This document shows, piece after piece, positions 24,452 to 32,026 of a stretch of DNA of 64,000 bases. This stretch comes from Selenomonas ruminantium subsp. lactilytica TAM6421. GTDB lineage: Bacteria; Bacillota; Negativicutes; Selenomonadales; Selenomonadaceae. The number at the start of each line of letters is the position of its first letter. Positions within the stretch are counted from its first letter, which is position 1. Below the pieces are notes generated by a model. That model was not told the DNA's origin and did not search any database. It worked only from the letters and a program-made list of their open reading frames with translations. The DNA is taken from contig NC_017078.1 of NCBI RefSeq assembly GCF_000284095.1, positions 62,001 to 126,000 of the forward strand, given 5' to 3'. Both the position numbers and the translations under genes were made by a program.

Positions 24452-25831
24452 TTATTTTGCCTCCGGGGCAATTTTCAGGATAAAGCTTACCGGAAGTTCG
24501 GCTTCGGCATTGAGCCATTTTTGCAGGCGGGCTTGTTCGTCTTCGTCAAGGGCGGCTTTGCAGGTAATGATGGCCAGAAAGCCCGTATAAACAATCTGGC
24601 TTTCATTGTTTTCCGTGGCGATGGCGGCTCCTTCAATACCGGCGAAGGCTGGGAACAGGATGGGAGCTTTTTCCCGTATGCTGGCCAGCAGCTTTTGGTC
24701 GGCCTCGAATCGCTGGTAGGCGGGGCTGTAACGCATGCTCAGTTCCTTGTACTTGCGCAAATCTTCCTGAGCTTTGGCAAGGCTGGCTCCGCCAGCGGCG
24801 TTCCACTGGGTGTTGATGAGGTTTTGGACATCCTCAGTGCGGACGGTGCCGGACAGATCGTTCTGAATGATATGCAGGTTCCAATCTGCAAAATGGGAAT
24901 AAGTCTGCAGCTTTTTTTCCAATTCGGCCTGTTCTTCATCCGTAACCGTCCGGCCGATAAGGGTCAAATCCAGCTTTTTCTCCTGGGGCGTCAGATGGAA
25001 AGCTACGACCTGTGGGTTTCCCTGCTGGAAATTGCTTTCGATATAGGCTTTGACCTGAGCATGTTCCAGATTATTGCGGATGCTCTGGTAGGCCATATAC
25101 ATGCTGGGCAGGATGATGAGCACGCCCAGCAGGGAGAGAAGCCAGCGCTGGCGGCGGAAAACCTGTTCGGAGACGTAGGTCTTGGCGGGAATTTTGATGA
25201 ATTTCAGCACGATAAAGGTGGTCAGGCAGATGAAGAAACTGTTGATAAAGAAGAGATAGAGCGCGCCAAAGAAGAATTTGGGCGAATAGGTGGCTAGTCC
25301 ATAGCCTGCCGTGCACAGGGGTGGCATCAGGGCGGTGGCGATAGCTACGCCGGGAATCACATTGCTCTTTTCGATGCGGGTGCTGCCGATGATGCCGGCC
25401 AGGCCGCCAAAGATGGCGATAAGCACGTCCCAAATGGTGGGTTCCGTGCGGGCTAGTAGCTCCGTGGAGGCAGTGTCGATGGGGGAGAGGGTAAAATATA
25501 CCGCCGAGGTCAGGACGGAGAGAATGACCTGAAATACGAGCTTCAGGAAGGATTCCCGGACATAGGCACTGTCATAAGTTGCCATGCCATAGCCCAAGGA
25601 CATGATTACGCCCATCAGCGGCGAGATCAGCATGGCGCCGATGATGACGGCGGTGCTGTTCATGTTCAGGCCGATAGAGGCAATGAAGATGGCAAGAATC
25701 AGGATACACATGTTCGTGCCTTTGAGGGTGCCGCCGCTATGGATGCGCTCCGCTATTTCCTCCAAGGGGGCACGGTCCTTTTCCAAGTCAAAGATATTGG
25801 CGGCGACGGTTTTGAGGGTATTCATAGGCAA
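24452..25831 (-). CDS. DUF389 family membrane protein
   Basis: The 459-residue protein has the DUF389 (TIGR00341-like) core of hydrophobic helices, including AVIIGAMLISPLMGVIMSLG and NVIPGVAIATALMPPLCTAG, with a soluble C-terminal region from about residue 250 that carries VTDEEQAELEKKL-like helices. Function of the family is unknown; the conserved polar residues in the core suggest a transporter or channel. The start at 25829-25831 follows AGGAGGATTGCC on the minus strand. A tiny frameshifted membrane peptide gene lies just upstream. Confidence 0.85.
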   Translation of the reverse strand: MPMNTLKTVAANIFDLEKDRAPLEEIAERIHSGGTLKGTNMCILILAIFIASIGLNMNSTAVIIGAMLISPLMGVIMSLGYGMATYDSAYVRESFLKLVFQVILSVLTSAVYFTLSPIDTASTELLARTEPTIWDVLIAIFGGLAGIIGSTRIEKSNVIPGVAIATALMPPLCTAGYGLATYSPKFFFGALYLFFINSFFICLTTFIVLKFIKIPAKTYVSEQVFRRQRWLLSLLGVLIILPSMYMAYQSIRNNLEHAQVKAYIESNFQQGNPQVVAFHLTPQEKKLDLTLIGRTVTDEEQAELEKKLQTYSHFADWNLHIIQNDLSGTVRTEDVQNLINTQWNAAGGASLAKAQEDLRKYKELSMRYSPAYQRFEADQKLLASIREKAPILFPAFAGIEGAAIATENNESQIVYTGFLAIITCKAALDEDEQARLQKWLNAEAELPVSFILKIAPEAK

Positions 25832-25854
25832 TCCTCCTAGTATGGGGCAGCTGC

Positions 25855-25987
25855 TTATATCAAAACTTCGATGCTATCCTGGAATTGCGAAACATTGATT
25901 ACCGTCTGAATTGTGAGCAGTACCCCTGTGATGATGATGATACAGGCAATGAACAAGGTCTTGATACTGCCCGTCTGGCTTCTTCAT
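25855..25987 (-). pseudogene. Tiny single-helix membrane protein gene with a one-base frameshift
   Basis: On the minus strand a strong binding site (GGAGGGTACGTT) precedes ATG 25985-25987, but that frame soon becomes nonsense (a run of four His codons). Removing one C near 25975 would give a 43-residue peptide starting MKKQTGSIKTLFIACIIIIT and ending DSIEVLI, with one clear transmembrane helix. It lies 23 bases before the DUF389 gene start and would be cotranscribed. It is either a fresh frameshift or a sequence error. Confidence 0.5.
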
Positions 25988-26164
25988 AACGTACCCTCCT
26001 TTGGCGAAAAAATGAAACATTCGTTTCTGCATATCTTCGTGATGGAGGAGGAAATTCCTGCTGTCAAATTTGCTGATTCAAAATAAAATAGCGGGCAATA
26101 ATGGGAAACGAACTAACTAACCTGCATTGCGGGCTGGGAAGAAAAGTTGTAATGGCACAATGTG

Positions 26165-26213
26165 TTATATAAAAAAATATATATGTTAATATAGTGTATA
26201 ATTTTTTATATAA
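26165..26213 (+). promoter_or_regulatory. AT-rich promoter/operator of the YheO-like regulator gene
   Basis: A perfect inverted repeat, TTATATAAAAAA (26165-26176) and TTTTTTATATAA (26202-26213), surrounds a -10 TATAAT (26197-26202). The half-site TTATATAAA recurs upstream of the ridA gene at 26886, which suggests self-regulation and operon control by the same protein. Confidence 0.6.
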
Positions 26214-26233
26214 TACATTACAAGAGGTGATGG

Positions 26234-26866
26234 ATGATGAATCCGAAGCTAAAATCCTATATTCCCGTTGCCGATATGATAGCTCAGACCTGGGGCGCAG
26301 AATGTGAAGTGGTTCTGCATGATGTGGCAGATCCGGAGCACAGTGTGGTATATGTGGTCAATGGCCATGTAACAGGCCGGGAGATTGGCCAGGGATTTGA
26401 GCATTTTGTCAAAAGTGCCCTGGAACAGGGCGGTACAAATGAAGATTTTGTAGCCAATGATTTCTTTCGCAAGAAGGGGAAGCTGATTCGTACCTCGTCT
26501 GCGATGATTCGTGATGATGAGGGCAAGCTGATTGGTGCGCTCTGCATCAATATCGACATGACGCGGATGCTGCAGCAGGCAGAATACATTCAGTCCTTCC
26601 TGCCTCAGGCTCAGGAAAAAACAACGGTCAAGAAGGATGTTTCCCCTGATCGGGTAGAAGATATGGTCTTTTCCCTGATTGATAATATCCTGGCCGACTG
26701 TGAGACAGCAGCCCTTTCCCGTGAGGAACGCATAGCCAAGATACGCTTCATGGACACACGGGGCATCTTCCAGCTGAAGGGCAGCATTGAGCAGGTGGCG
26801 GAGCGCCTGGGTGTAAATAAGGTTACGGTATACAGTTATTTGGATGAGGTTCGCGGTAAACGCTGA
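26234..26866 (+). CDS. YheO-like PAS/helix-turn-helix transcriptional regulator
   Basis: The 210-residue protein has an N-terminal YheO-type PAS domain (IPVADMIAQTWGAECEVVLH, then VNGHVTGREIGQGFEHF and LIGALCINIDMTRML) and a C-terminal HTH ending GSIEQVAERLGVNKVTVYSY. This is the layout of the YheO/DauR family; DauR regulates D-arginine catabolism in Pseudomonas, so control of an amino-acid or imine-related operon is plausible. The start at 26234 follows AAGAGGTGATGG; 26237 is an alternative. It stands 70 bases before the RidA gene with shared TTATATAAA operators on both sides. Confidence 0.87.
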   Translation: MMNPKLKSYIPVADMIAQTWGAECEVVLHDVADPEHSVVYVVNGHVTGREIGQGFEHFVKSALEQGGTNEDFVANDFFRKKGKLIRTSSAMIRDDEGKLIGALCINIDMTRMLQQAEYIQSFLPQAQEKTTVKKDVSPDRVEDMVFSLIDNILADCETAALSREERIAKIRFMDTRGIFQLKGSIEQVAERLGVNKVTVYSYLDEVRGKR

Positions 26867-26885
26867 GCCTTATTTTATAAGATTG

Positions 26886-26905
26886 TTATATAAATTTTTA
26901 TATAA
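26886..26905 (+). promoter_or_regulatory. Operator-like palindrome upstream of ridA
   Basis: TTATATAAA (26886-26894) and TTTATATAA (26897-26905) form a perfect 9-bp inverted repeat matching the half-sites at 26165 and 26202. Confidence 0.55.
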
Positions 26906-26936
26906 ATATAAAATATTATTTAAAGGAGGAAATATC

Positions 26937-27326
26937 ATGAGAAATGTTGAACCAGCAGGGGTAAAGGCTATGGGTCATTATATGCCGGGAATCGTTTCCG
27001 GGAACAATCTCTTTGTTTCGGGGCAGCTGCCCATTGATCCGCAAACGGGCAAAGTGATAACAGGTGGTGCGTATTTCCAGACAGAGCGTGCCCTGCAGAA
27101 TATGGAAAAAGTGCTGATGGGAGCAGGTGTCAGCCGTGATCAGGTCGTGATGATGCATGTTTATGTGTCGGATATTGCGTATTGGGATGAGGTCAATGAA
27201 GCCTATGCCAAGTTTTTCGGCAGCCATAAGCCCACCAGAACGGTGGTACCCACCGGCAAGCTGCATCATGGTGCATTGGTAGAGGTGGAAGCCGTGGCCG
27301 AACTGCGGGAATGGGCCATCGACTGA
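26937..27326 (+). CDS. ridA: RidA-family enamine/imine deaminase
   Basis: The 129-residue protein has the Rid fold pattern: NLFVSGQLPIDPQTGKV early, then QNMEKVLMGAGVSRDQVVMM, and KPTRTVVPTGKLHHGALVEV, where Arg101 and Glu117 are the residues RidA enzymes use on 2-aminoacrylate or 2-aminocrotonate. These imines arise from PLP enzymes that beta-eliminate Ser, Thr or similar; the PLP enzyme encoded next makes such a role likely here. Start at ATG 26937 follows AAAGGAGGAAATATC; the longer in-frame reading from 26844 overlaps the regulator gene and is rejected. Confidence 0.9.
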   Translation: MRNVEPAGVKAMGHYMPGIVSGNNLFVSGQLPIDPQTGKVITGGAYFQTERALQNMEKVLMGAGVSRDQVVMMHVYVSDIAYWDEVNEAYAKFFGSHKPTRTVVPTGKLHHGALVEVEAVAELREWAID

Positions 27327-27383
27327 AAACGAGGTTTGGCAGGATCTTGTGAAGAGGTTCATTGTTGGAGGGAGCGATTCAGA

Positions 27384-28448
27384 ATGAAATACGTATGCAG
27401 CAAATGCGGTCATGAAGAAGATGTTCAGATACTGAAGATAAAATGCGATTGCGGCGGCTTGTGGAAGCTGGACTTCCAGCCGCCTAAGTTCAGCCGGGAT
27501 TTGATTGACCAGGATACCTGGAGCATTTTCCGCTATCGGAAGTTTATGGCTTTGCCTGATGAAAGCTGGCGGCAGGTTTCTCTGGGTGAGGGGATGACCC
27601 CCATCATTCCGTTGGATGAAGATGTGCTGGTGAAGATGGACTATTATATGCCCACCCTTTCCTTCAAGGACCGGGGGGCTGCCGTATTGGTGGCTTATAT
27701 GAAATGGCTGGGGGTCAAACATGCCGTTCAGGATAGCAGCGGCAATGCCGGTAGCAGTGTGGCTGCTTATGCTGGCCGCGTGGGCATAGATTGCGAAATC
27801 TTCGTTCCCGAGGGAACCTCCGACAAAAAGATCCGGATGATTGAGGCACATGGCGCCAAGGCAAATGTGGTTCCCGGTAATCGGGACCATTGTGCCGATG
27901 TCTGCCGGGCTAAGGTGGAAAATGAAGGCGTGTATTATGCCAACCATGTGTATAATCCCTTTTTCTACGAGGGAACCAAAACTTATATATACGAAACCTT
28001 TGAGCAGTTGGGCAGAATTCCGGAGCATATCTTCATCCCGCTGGGCAATGGCACCCTGTTCATCGGCGTCATGAAAGGGCTGGAGGAGCTGCTGGCCAGC
28101 GGAGCCATCGACCATTTCCCTCAGGTCGTGATTGTGCAGAGTGAACGCTGTCAGCCCTTTATCAAGGCCATGGAAAAAGGCGGTCATGACATTTCTCCGG
28201 AGCCGGTGGAACGCACGCAGGCAGAGGGAATCGCTATCGGCTTACCCATGCGGGGCGCAGAGATTCTGGACTATATTTATCGCTACAAAGTGAAGGCGGC
28301 CACCATTCCTGAGGACAAGATTCTCGCTGCCCGGGAAAAGCTGTCCAGCAGGGGTATATATGCAGAACATACCACCGCTGCTGTATATGACGGCGGATCT
28401 GGACTGGTGTCTCCAGCAGGAGCGAATTGCTGTGGCGGAGCTAAATAA
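27384..28448 (+). CDS. Threonine-synthase-like PLP enzyme, 3' end replaced
   Basis: The protein starts with a zinc-ribbon (Cys5, Cys8, Cys21, Cys23), then a fold-type II PLP domain with the Schiff-base lysine in TLSFKDRG (Lys95) and an SSGNAGSS substrate loop, and GNGTLFIGV for the phosphate. This resembles threonine synthase and diaminopropionate/cysteate-synthase-like enzymes, which beta-eliminate or beta-replace. The frame follows the family up to GIYAEHTTAAVY and then continues with about 20 residues of unrelated sequence (DGGSGLVSPAGANCCGGAK) read out of phase through a LysR fragment. So the last C-terminal residues are lost. It may still fold. It lies in the ridA operon. Confidence 0.83.
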   Translation: MKYVCSKCGHEEDVQILKIKCDCGGLWKLDFQPPKFSRDLIDQDTWSIFRYRKFMALPDESWRQVSLGEGMTPIIPLDEDVLVKMDYYMPTLSFKDRGAAVLVAYMKWLGVKHAVQDSSGNAGSSVAAYAGRVGIDCEIFVPEGTSDKKIRMIEAHGAKANVVPGNRDHCADVCRAKVENEGVYYANHVYNPFFYEGTKTYIYETFEQLGRIPEHIFIPLGNGTLFIGVMKGLEELLASGAIDHFPQVVIVQSERCQPFIKAMEKGGHDISPEPVERTQAEGIAIGLPMRGAEILDYIYRYKVKAATIPEDKILAAREKLSSRGIYAEHTTAAVYDGGSGLVSPAGANCCGGAK

Positions 28449-28791
28449 GCGGCCACTGATCATTTACCGGCGCTTCCAGCAGGTGCTGCAAGAGGTCTTT
28501 GACAAGAAGCAGGTGGAGCCAGAGATCTACTGCCGCAATGATGATGCCCGGACCACTATCCTCTGGGCCAATGCAGGCCTGGGGATTGGTATTGCGCCCC
28601 TATCGGCAGTGGATTTGGCTGCCCATGAGCAGCTGCATATCAAGATTATTGATGAGCCGTCCTTGGAAACTCATATTGCAGCGGTCTGGAGGCGGAATAC
28701 GAATCTTTCCCGCATCGGCAAGGAATTTTTGACAGCCCTTTGCGGTTTGAACACTGTGGCAGCTGTAGATACAAATCAGGAGGGAAAATAA
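28383..28791 (+). pseudogene. LysR-family regulator, C-terminal half remnant fused behind the PLP-enzyme gene
   Basis: This frame encodes TADLDWCLQQERIAVAELNK, then RPLIIYRRFQQVLQEVFDKK and ARTTILWANAGLGIGIAPLS, the second half of a LysR substrate-binding domain, with a proper stop before the chrA genes. The HTH and first effector half are missing. The join to the PLP-enzyme gene is at about 28385. As no HTH remains, it cannot act as a regulator. A deletion between two neighbouring co-oriented genes explains both truncations. Confidence 0.8.
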
Positions 28792-28794
28792 ATA

Positions 28795-29382
28795 ATGTCC
28801 AATGAGGAAATGAAATCTGTGGCAGCAGCCTGTCCCTACTTTTACTGGAAACTCTTCCAATCCACCTTTCTTATCAGTGCCTTTACGGTCGGCGGCGGCT
28901 TTGTGATTATTCCATTGCTGCGGGCCAAGTATGTGGATGAATATGGCTGGCTCAGCGATAAGGAAACCTTGAACCTGGTGTCCATTGCCCAGTCCATGCC
29001 CGGTGTGGTAGCCGTCAATGCTTCTATCATCTTGGGTTACCGCATGGCAGGCATCCCTGGAGCATTGACGGCTTTAGCGGCCACCATCCTGCCGCCCCTT
29101 ATCACTTTGTCCGCTATTTCCTGTGCCTATGACTGGTTTGCCAGTAATCTCTATGTGCGCTATGCCCTGAAGGGAATGCAGTGTGGGGCTACAGCGCTGA
29201 TTGTCAATGTGGCCATCGACCTGCTGCAGAAGCAGTGGCGGAAGAAACTCATATGGCCCCTGGCCATCATTGCGGGCACCTTTGTGGCCAATTTCTTTTT
29301 CGGTATCAACATCATGCTGCTGGTGGTCATTGATGGCATTCTGGGGCTATTGTTCTTGCGCAGTGCGGAATATGGGAAATAA
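28795..29382 (+). CDS. chrA: Chromate transporter (CHR) family, half-size subunit 1
   Basis: The 195-residue membrane protein carries the CHR domain: FLISAFTVGGGFVIIPLLRA, then SIAQSMPGVVAVNASIILGY and AALTILPPLITLS-like helices. Short-chain CHR proteins work as pairs of about 190 residues; the partner is the next gene, 15 bases on. Chromate export is known for some CHR proteins only; in this RidA/PLP-enzyme operon the natural anion may be an organic or sulfur oxyanion (inference). The start follows AGGAGGGAAAATAA. Confidence 0.88.
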   Translation: MSNEEMKSVAAACPYFYWKLFQSTFLISAFTVGGGFVIIPLLRAKYVDEYGWLSDKETLNLVSIAQSMPGVVAVNASIILGYRMAGIPGALTALAATILPPLITLSAISCAYDWFASNLYVRYALKGMQCGATALIVNVAIDLLQKQWRKKLIWPLAIIAGTFVANFFFGINIMLLVVIDGILGLLFLRSAEYGK

Positions 29383-29397
29383 GGGGGAGACGAGTTC

Positions 29398-29970
29398 ATG
29401 ATTTATTTGACCTTATTCTGGGAGTTTGCCAAAGTCGGCATTTTCTGCGTGGGTGGCGGTTATGCCTCGATGCCGCTGATTCAGGCCGCGGTGGTGGATT
29501 CTTATCATTGGATGAGCCTGGGGGAATTCGTGGATATCTTCACCATTTCCCAGATGACGCCGGGGCCGATTGGCATTAACGCTGCTACCTTTGCGGGCAT
29601 GAAGATTGCCGGGACTTTCGGTGCCGTCTGTGCTACCGTGGGATTTTGTACGCCCTCCCTTATCCTGGGCATTGTTCTGGCAAATCTCTTTTTCAAATAT
29701 GGCGATATCGGCCCCATCCGCGGCATCCTCAACGGCTTGCGGCCTGCCGTGGTGGCGCTGATTGCCGCCGCGGGCATCAGCTTTGTGGTGCTGGCCCTCT
29801 GGAATACGGAAACACTGCCGGTCGACCTGACCACCATTGACCCCTTGGGGGTAATCATTTTAGCTGCTTCCCTGGTGGCTGTGCGCAGGAAAATCGGTGT
29901 GATAAAGATCCTGGCTGGTACAGGGTTTGCCGGCTTGGTGCTGGGCATCATCCGGCAAACCCTGGGGTGA
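29398..29970 (+). CDS. chrA: Chromate transporter (CHR) family, half-size subunit 2
   Basis: The 190-residue partner of the preceding protein contains FAKVGIFCVGGGYASMPLIQ, then TISQMTPGPIGINAATFAGM, the conserved CHR signature, followed by about four more helices. Together the two halves would make one bidomain CHR transporter with opposite topology. The start follows GGGGGAGACGAGTTC. It ends the operon; a hairpin lies 134 bases downstream. Confidence 0.88.
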   Translation: MIYLTLFWEFAKVGIFCVGGGYASMPLIQAAVVDSYHWMSLGEFVDIFTISQMTPGPIGINAATFAGMKIAGTFGAVCATVGFCTPSLILGIVLANLFFKYGDIGPIRGILNGLRPAVVALIAAAGISFVVLALWNTETLPVDLTTIDPLGVIILAASLVAVRRKIGVIKILAGTGFAGLVLGIIRQTLG

Positions 29971-30103
29971 TATCAACGGCAGAAGGTAATCGCAAATAAC
30001 AGTGCCGATTTGGACTGAAGGCAAAGAGGTATCAGGCTGGGAAAATTAGACAGACTGACCCCATATCATCGGGACTGCTGCCGTAAAGTTCACTAAAAAA
30101 AGA

Positions 30104-30136
30104 GGCTGTTGCAAGTGCTTTTCACTTGCAACAGCC
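30104..30136 (+). terminator. Terminator-like hairpin (dispersed family) after the chrA pair
   Basis: GGCTGTTGCAAGTG (30104-30117) pairs perfectly with CACTTGCAACAGCC (30123-30136), flanked by AAAAAA and ATTT. The rest of 29971-30264 shows no convincing gene. Confidence 0.7.
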
Positions 30137-30264
30137 ATTTCGATAATGTTTAAAGGAATTATATTTTGGGGAAGTGGTGACGATGAGGCGTCATATGGGG
30201 GGAGGGGGGATTACTTCCTTGATTATAATCTATCATTTTTCGATACATATTGCTAATGCTTTAT

Positions 30265-31071
30265 CTATGTTTGTAACGATGTTTCAGTCAATGTCAAATA
30301 ATTTGTATCAATATTACAATGCAGACGGGGGTTATGGCTTGTCTGCATTGGTTCCCTTTGCCTGTAGCCTGCGCTGGCCTTTACAAAAGCGGCGAAGATC
30401 TTTTGGCTGTTCTGATCCTTGAACCAGGAGAATTCCGGGTGCCATTGGACGCCCCAGACAAAATTCCGTTGCGGATAGTGGACCGCTTCGATCAGGCCAT
30501 CATCGGCTATGGCCATTATTTCAAGGCTGTCTGCCAATTGATGTATGCCCTGATGATGGTAGCTGTTTACGCCCAAATGAGTTTCTCCCAGCAGGGAAAA
30601 GAGCGGTGAGGTCCTGGCAAGGGAGACGCCATGGGCAGTCCTGTCGTATGGTGGCGTCATATGATGCAGGCAGTCAGAGGGCCTTTGCAGGGGCAGATCC
30701 TGATAGAGGGTTCCCCCCAGAAAGGTATTCAAAAACTGCAGTCCCCGGCAGATTCCCAGCACGGCCATGTTGCGCTTCAAGGCTGTTTCCAGCAGGATAT
30801 TTTCCATCCGGTCGCGCTGGGGGGAGCATTCGCCGCATGACGGCAGCTTCCTTTCGCTGTATTGTTCGGGATTGACGTCCTGCCCGCCAGTCAGGAGGAT
30901 TCCATCGCAGAGACCTGCGGCTTGGAGGATTTCCTCCTTATCCGTGCTCAGGGGCAGAATTAGGGGCATCCCTCCTGCTGCCCTTATGCCATCCAGATAG
31001 CCTGGCAGCATCCACAGGCTCTTCCGGCCAATATCCACCAGGGGAACAACACCGATTATTGGTTTTTGCAT
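30265..31071 (-). CDS. Gamma-glutamyl-gamma-aminobutyrate hydrolase-like (peptidase C26, class I amidotransferase fold)
   Basis: The 268-residue protein has the full class I glutamine-amidotransferase triad: Cys108 in GICRG, His211 and Glu213 in VQWHPEF, plus LLTGGQDVNPEQYSE, the signature of the PuuD/C26 family. It should hydrolyse a gamma-glutamyl amide in the cytoplasm, as in polyamine or gamma-glutamylated amine catabolism. About 25 C-terminal residues (from MQTSHNPRL) look non-conserved. The start at 31069-31071 follows AAAGGCGGAAAAGCG on the minus strand. Confidence 0.9.
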   Translation of the reverse strand: MQKPIIGVVPLVDIGRKSLWMLPGYLDGIRAAGGMPLILPLSTDKEEILQAAGLCDGILLTGGQDVNPEQYSERKLPSCGECSPQRDRMENILLETALKRNMAVLGICRGLQFLNTFLGGTLYQDLPLQRPSDCLHHMTPPYDRTAHGVSLARTSPLFSLLGETHLGVNSYHHQGIHQLADSLEIMAIADDGLIEAVHYPQRNFVWGVQWHPEFSWFKDQNSQKIFAAFVKASAGYRQREPMQTSHNPRLHCNIDTNYLTLTETSLQT

Positions 31072-31113
31072 CGCTTTTCCGCCTTTCTGTTGGTTATCCT
31101 ATTGTGGCGCAAA

Positions 31114-31147
31114 AATGGGGCTTACGGAATATTCCATAAGCCCCATT
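31114..31147 (-). terminator. Hairpin upstream of the C26 peptidase gene
   Basis: AATGGGGCTTA (31114-31124) pairs perfectly with TAAGCCCCATT (31137-31147). On the minus strand it is followed by TTTTTG, so it would stop transcripts entering from the right or attenuate the C26 gene. Confidence 0.6.
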
Positions 31148-31429
31148 GCTTGTTACCAACATTTTACCTCATGTCAGTCTGACCTGTCAATTTTATTCAA
31201 GTGCCTGTATGTGTCAAGAAGTTCTCGGTAAATTTTGCCTGTATACAAATGTATGCTATTTATAGACTTTTTATGCTATGGCTTTAGCCAATTTTCCTAT
31301 CGAGCTGCTACTTGGTGCATCAAGATGAATCTGGCCACGCCGCACTCCTTGGGTGCCGGTGGCAGCGCCTATGTGTGGTGCCGCCTTTGCCTATCTGGTG
31401 GTGAGCACGTTCCATATCCTTTGAGACGT

Positions 31430-31701
31430 CCCATTTCACTGCGCCTGCGGCCCAGGTGCTGGTGGTGGATGATACCCCCATGAACCTCACGGTGGTGCGG
31501 GGCCTGCTGAAGCAGACGAAAATCCAGGTGGATACCGCCGTCAGCGGCTATGAATGTCTGGAATTGGCAGGGACAAAAGCATACGATATGATTTTCCTCG
31601 ATCACCGGATGCCGGGCATGGACGGCATAGAAACCCTGTAGGCTCTCCGGCAGGCGGCGGATCGGCTGGCCTGGGAAGAGATGCGGGAAATCTTGTCCTG
31701 A
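31430..31701 (+). pseudogene. Response-regulator receiver domain remnant (hybrid sensor kinase relic)
   Basis: The frame reads FTAPAAQVLVVDDTPMNLTV, then SGYECLELAGTKAYDMIFLD and HRMPGMDGIETL, a receiver domain from the acidic pair through the phosphorylated Asp. A TAG at 31639-31641 interrupts it where relatives have a Gln or Glu codon. After it, ALRQAADRLAWEEMREILS and a stop follow directly, so the last third is lost as well. Nothing recognisable as kinase remains upstream (31150-31430), although fragments of a hydrophobic segment are visible. The context of TAPxAxVLVVDD suggests the C-terminal receiver of a hybrid histidine kinase. Confidence 0.7.
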
Positions 31702-31711
31702 CACAGAAAAG

Positions 31712-31744
31712 GGGGTGTTGCACGTAATGTACGTGCAGCACTCC
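31712..31744 (+). terminator. Terminator hairpin (dispersed family)
   Basis: GGGGTGTTGCACGTA (31712-31726) pairs with TACGTGCAGCACTCC (31730-31744) with two G-T wobbles; TTTTT follows. Confidence 0.75.
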
Positions 31745-31764
31745 TTTTTCGTGCAAAAAAAGAT

Positions 31765-31802
31765 GGGGTTGTTGCAGGTGATCCCTCACTGGCAACAGCC
31801 CC
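31765..31802 (+). terminator. Second hairpin (dispersed family), in tandem
   Basis: GGGGTTGTTGC (31765-31775) pairs with GCAACAGCCCC (31792-31802; one wobble), followed by GTTTT. It insulates the secretion locus from upstream transcription. The stretch 31803-32026 is AT-rich and should hold the promoter of the locus (a TATAAT lies at 31868-31873). Confidence 0.7.
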
Positions 31803-32026
31803 GTTTTAGCCTGCGCAGCGATAATCAGACAGGGCCAGGTCGCTTAATATTTTTGTATTTCTTACGATATAATATAGAGTGATAAAAATACGATGCAGAC
31901 GCTGTCTATGCAGCAGAATTAATTGAATAAAACAGGAATTTTATATACTTTGACGAATAATATAAATACAAATTTTATTAGAACTCATCATTGGGGTTCA
32001 AGCCATAGAATTCAGGAGGCAGGACT

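Noticed and set aside
28795..29970. Calling the split ChrA pair a chromate-resistance operon
   Set aside because: No chromate reductase or ChrB regulator is near; the neighbours are amino-acid enzymes, so the family name alone is not enough.
30174..30422. 82-codon plus-strand frame before and across the end of the C26 peptidase gene
   Set aside because: Its second half is antisense to the peptidase gene and the first half shows no family or good start.
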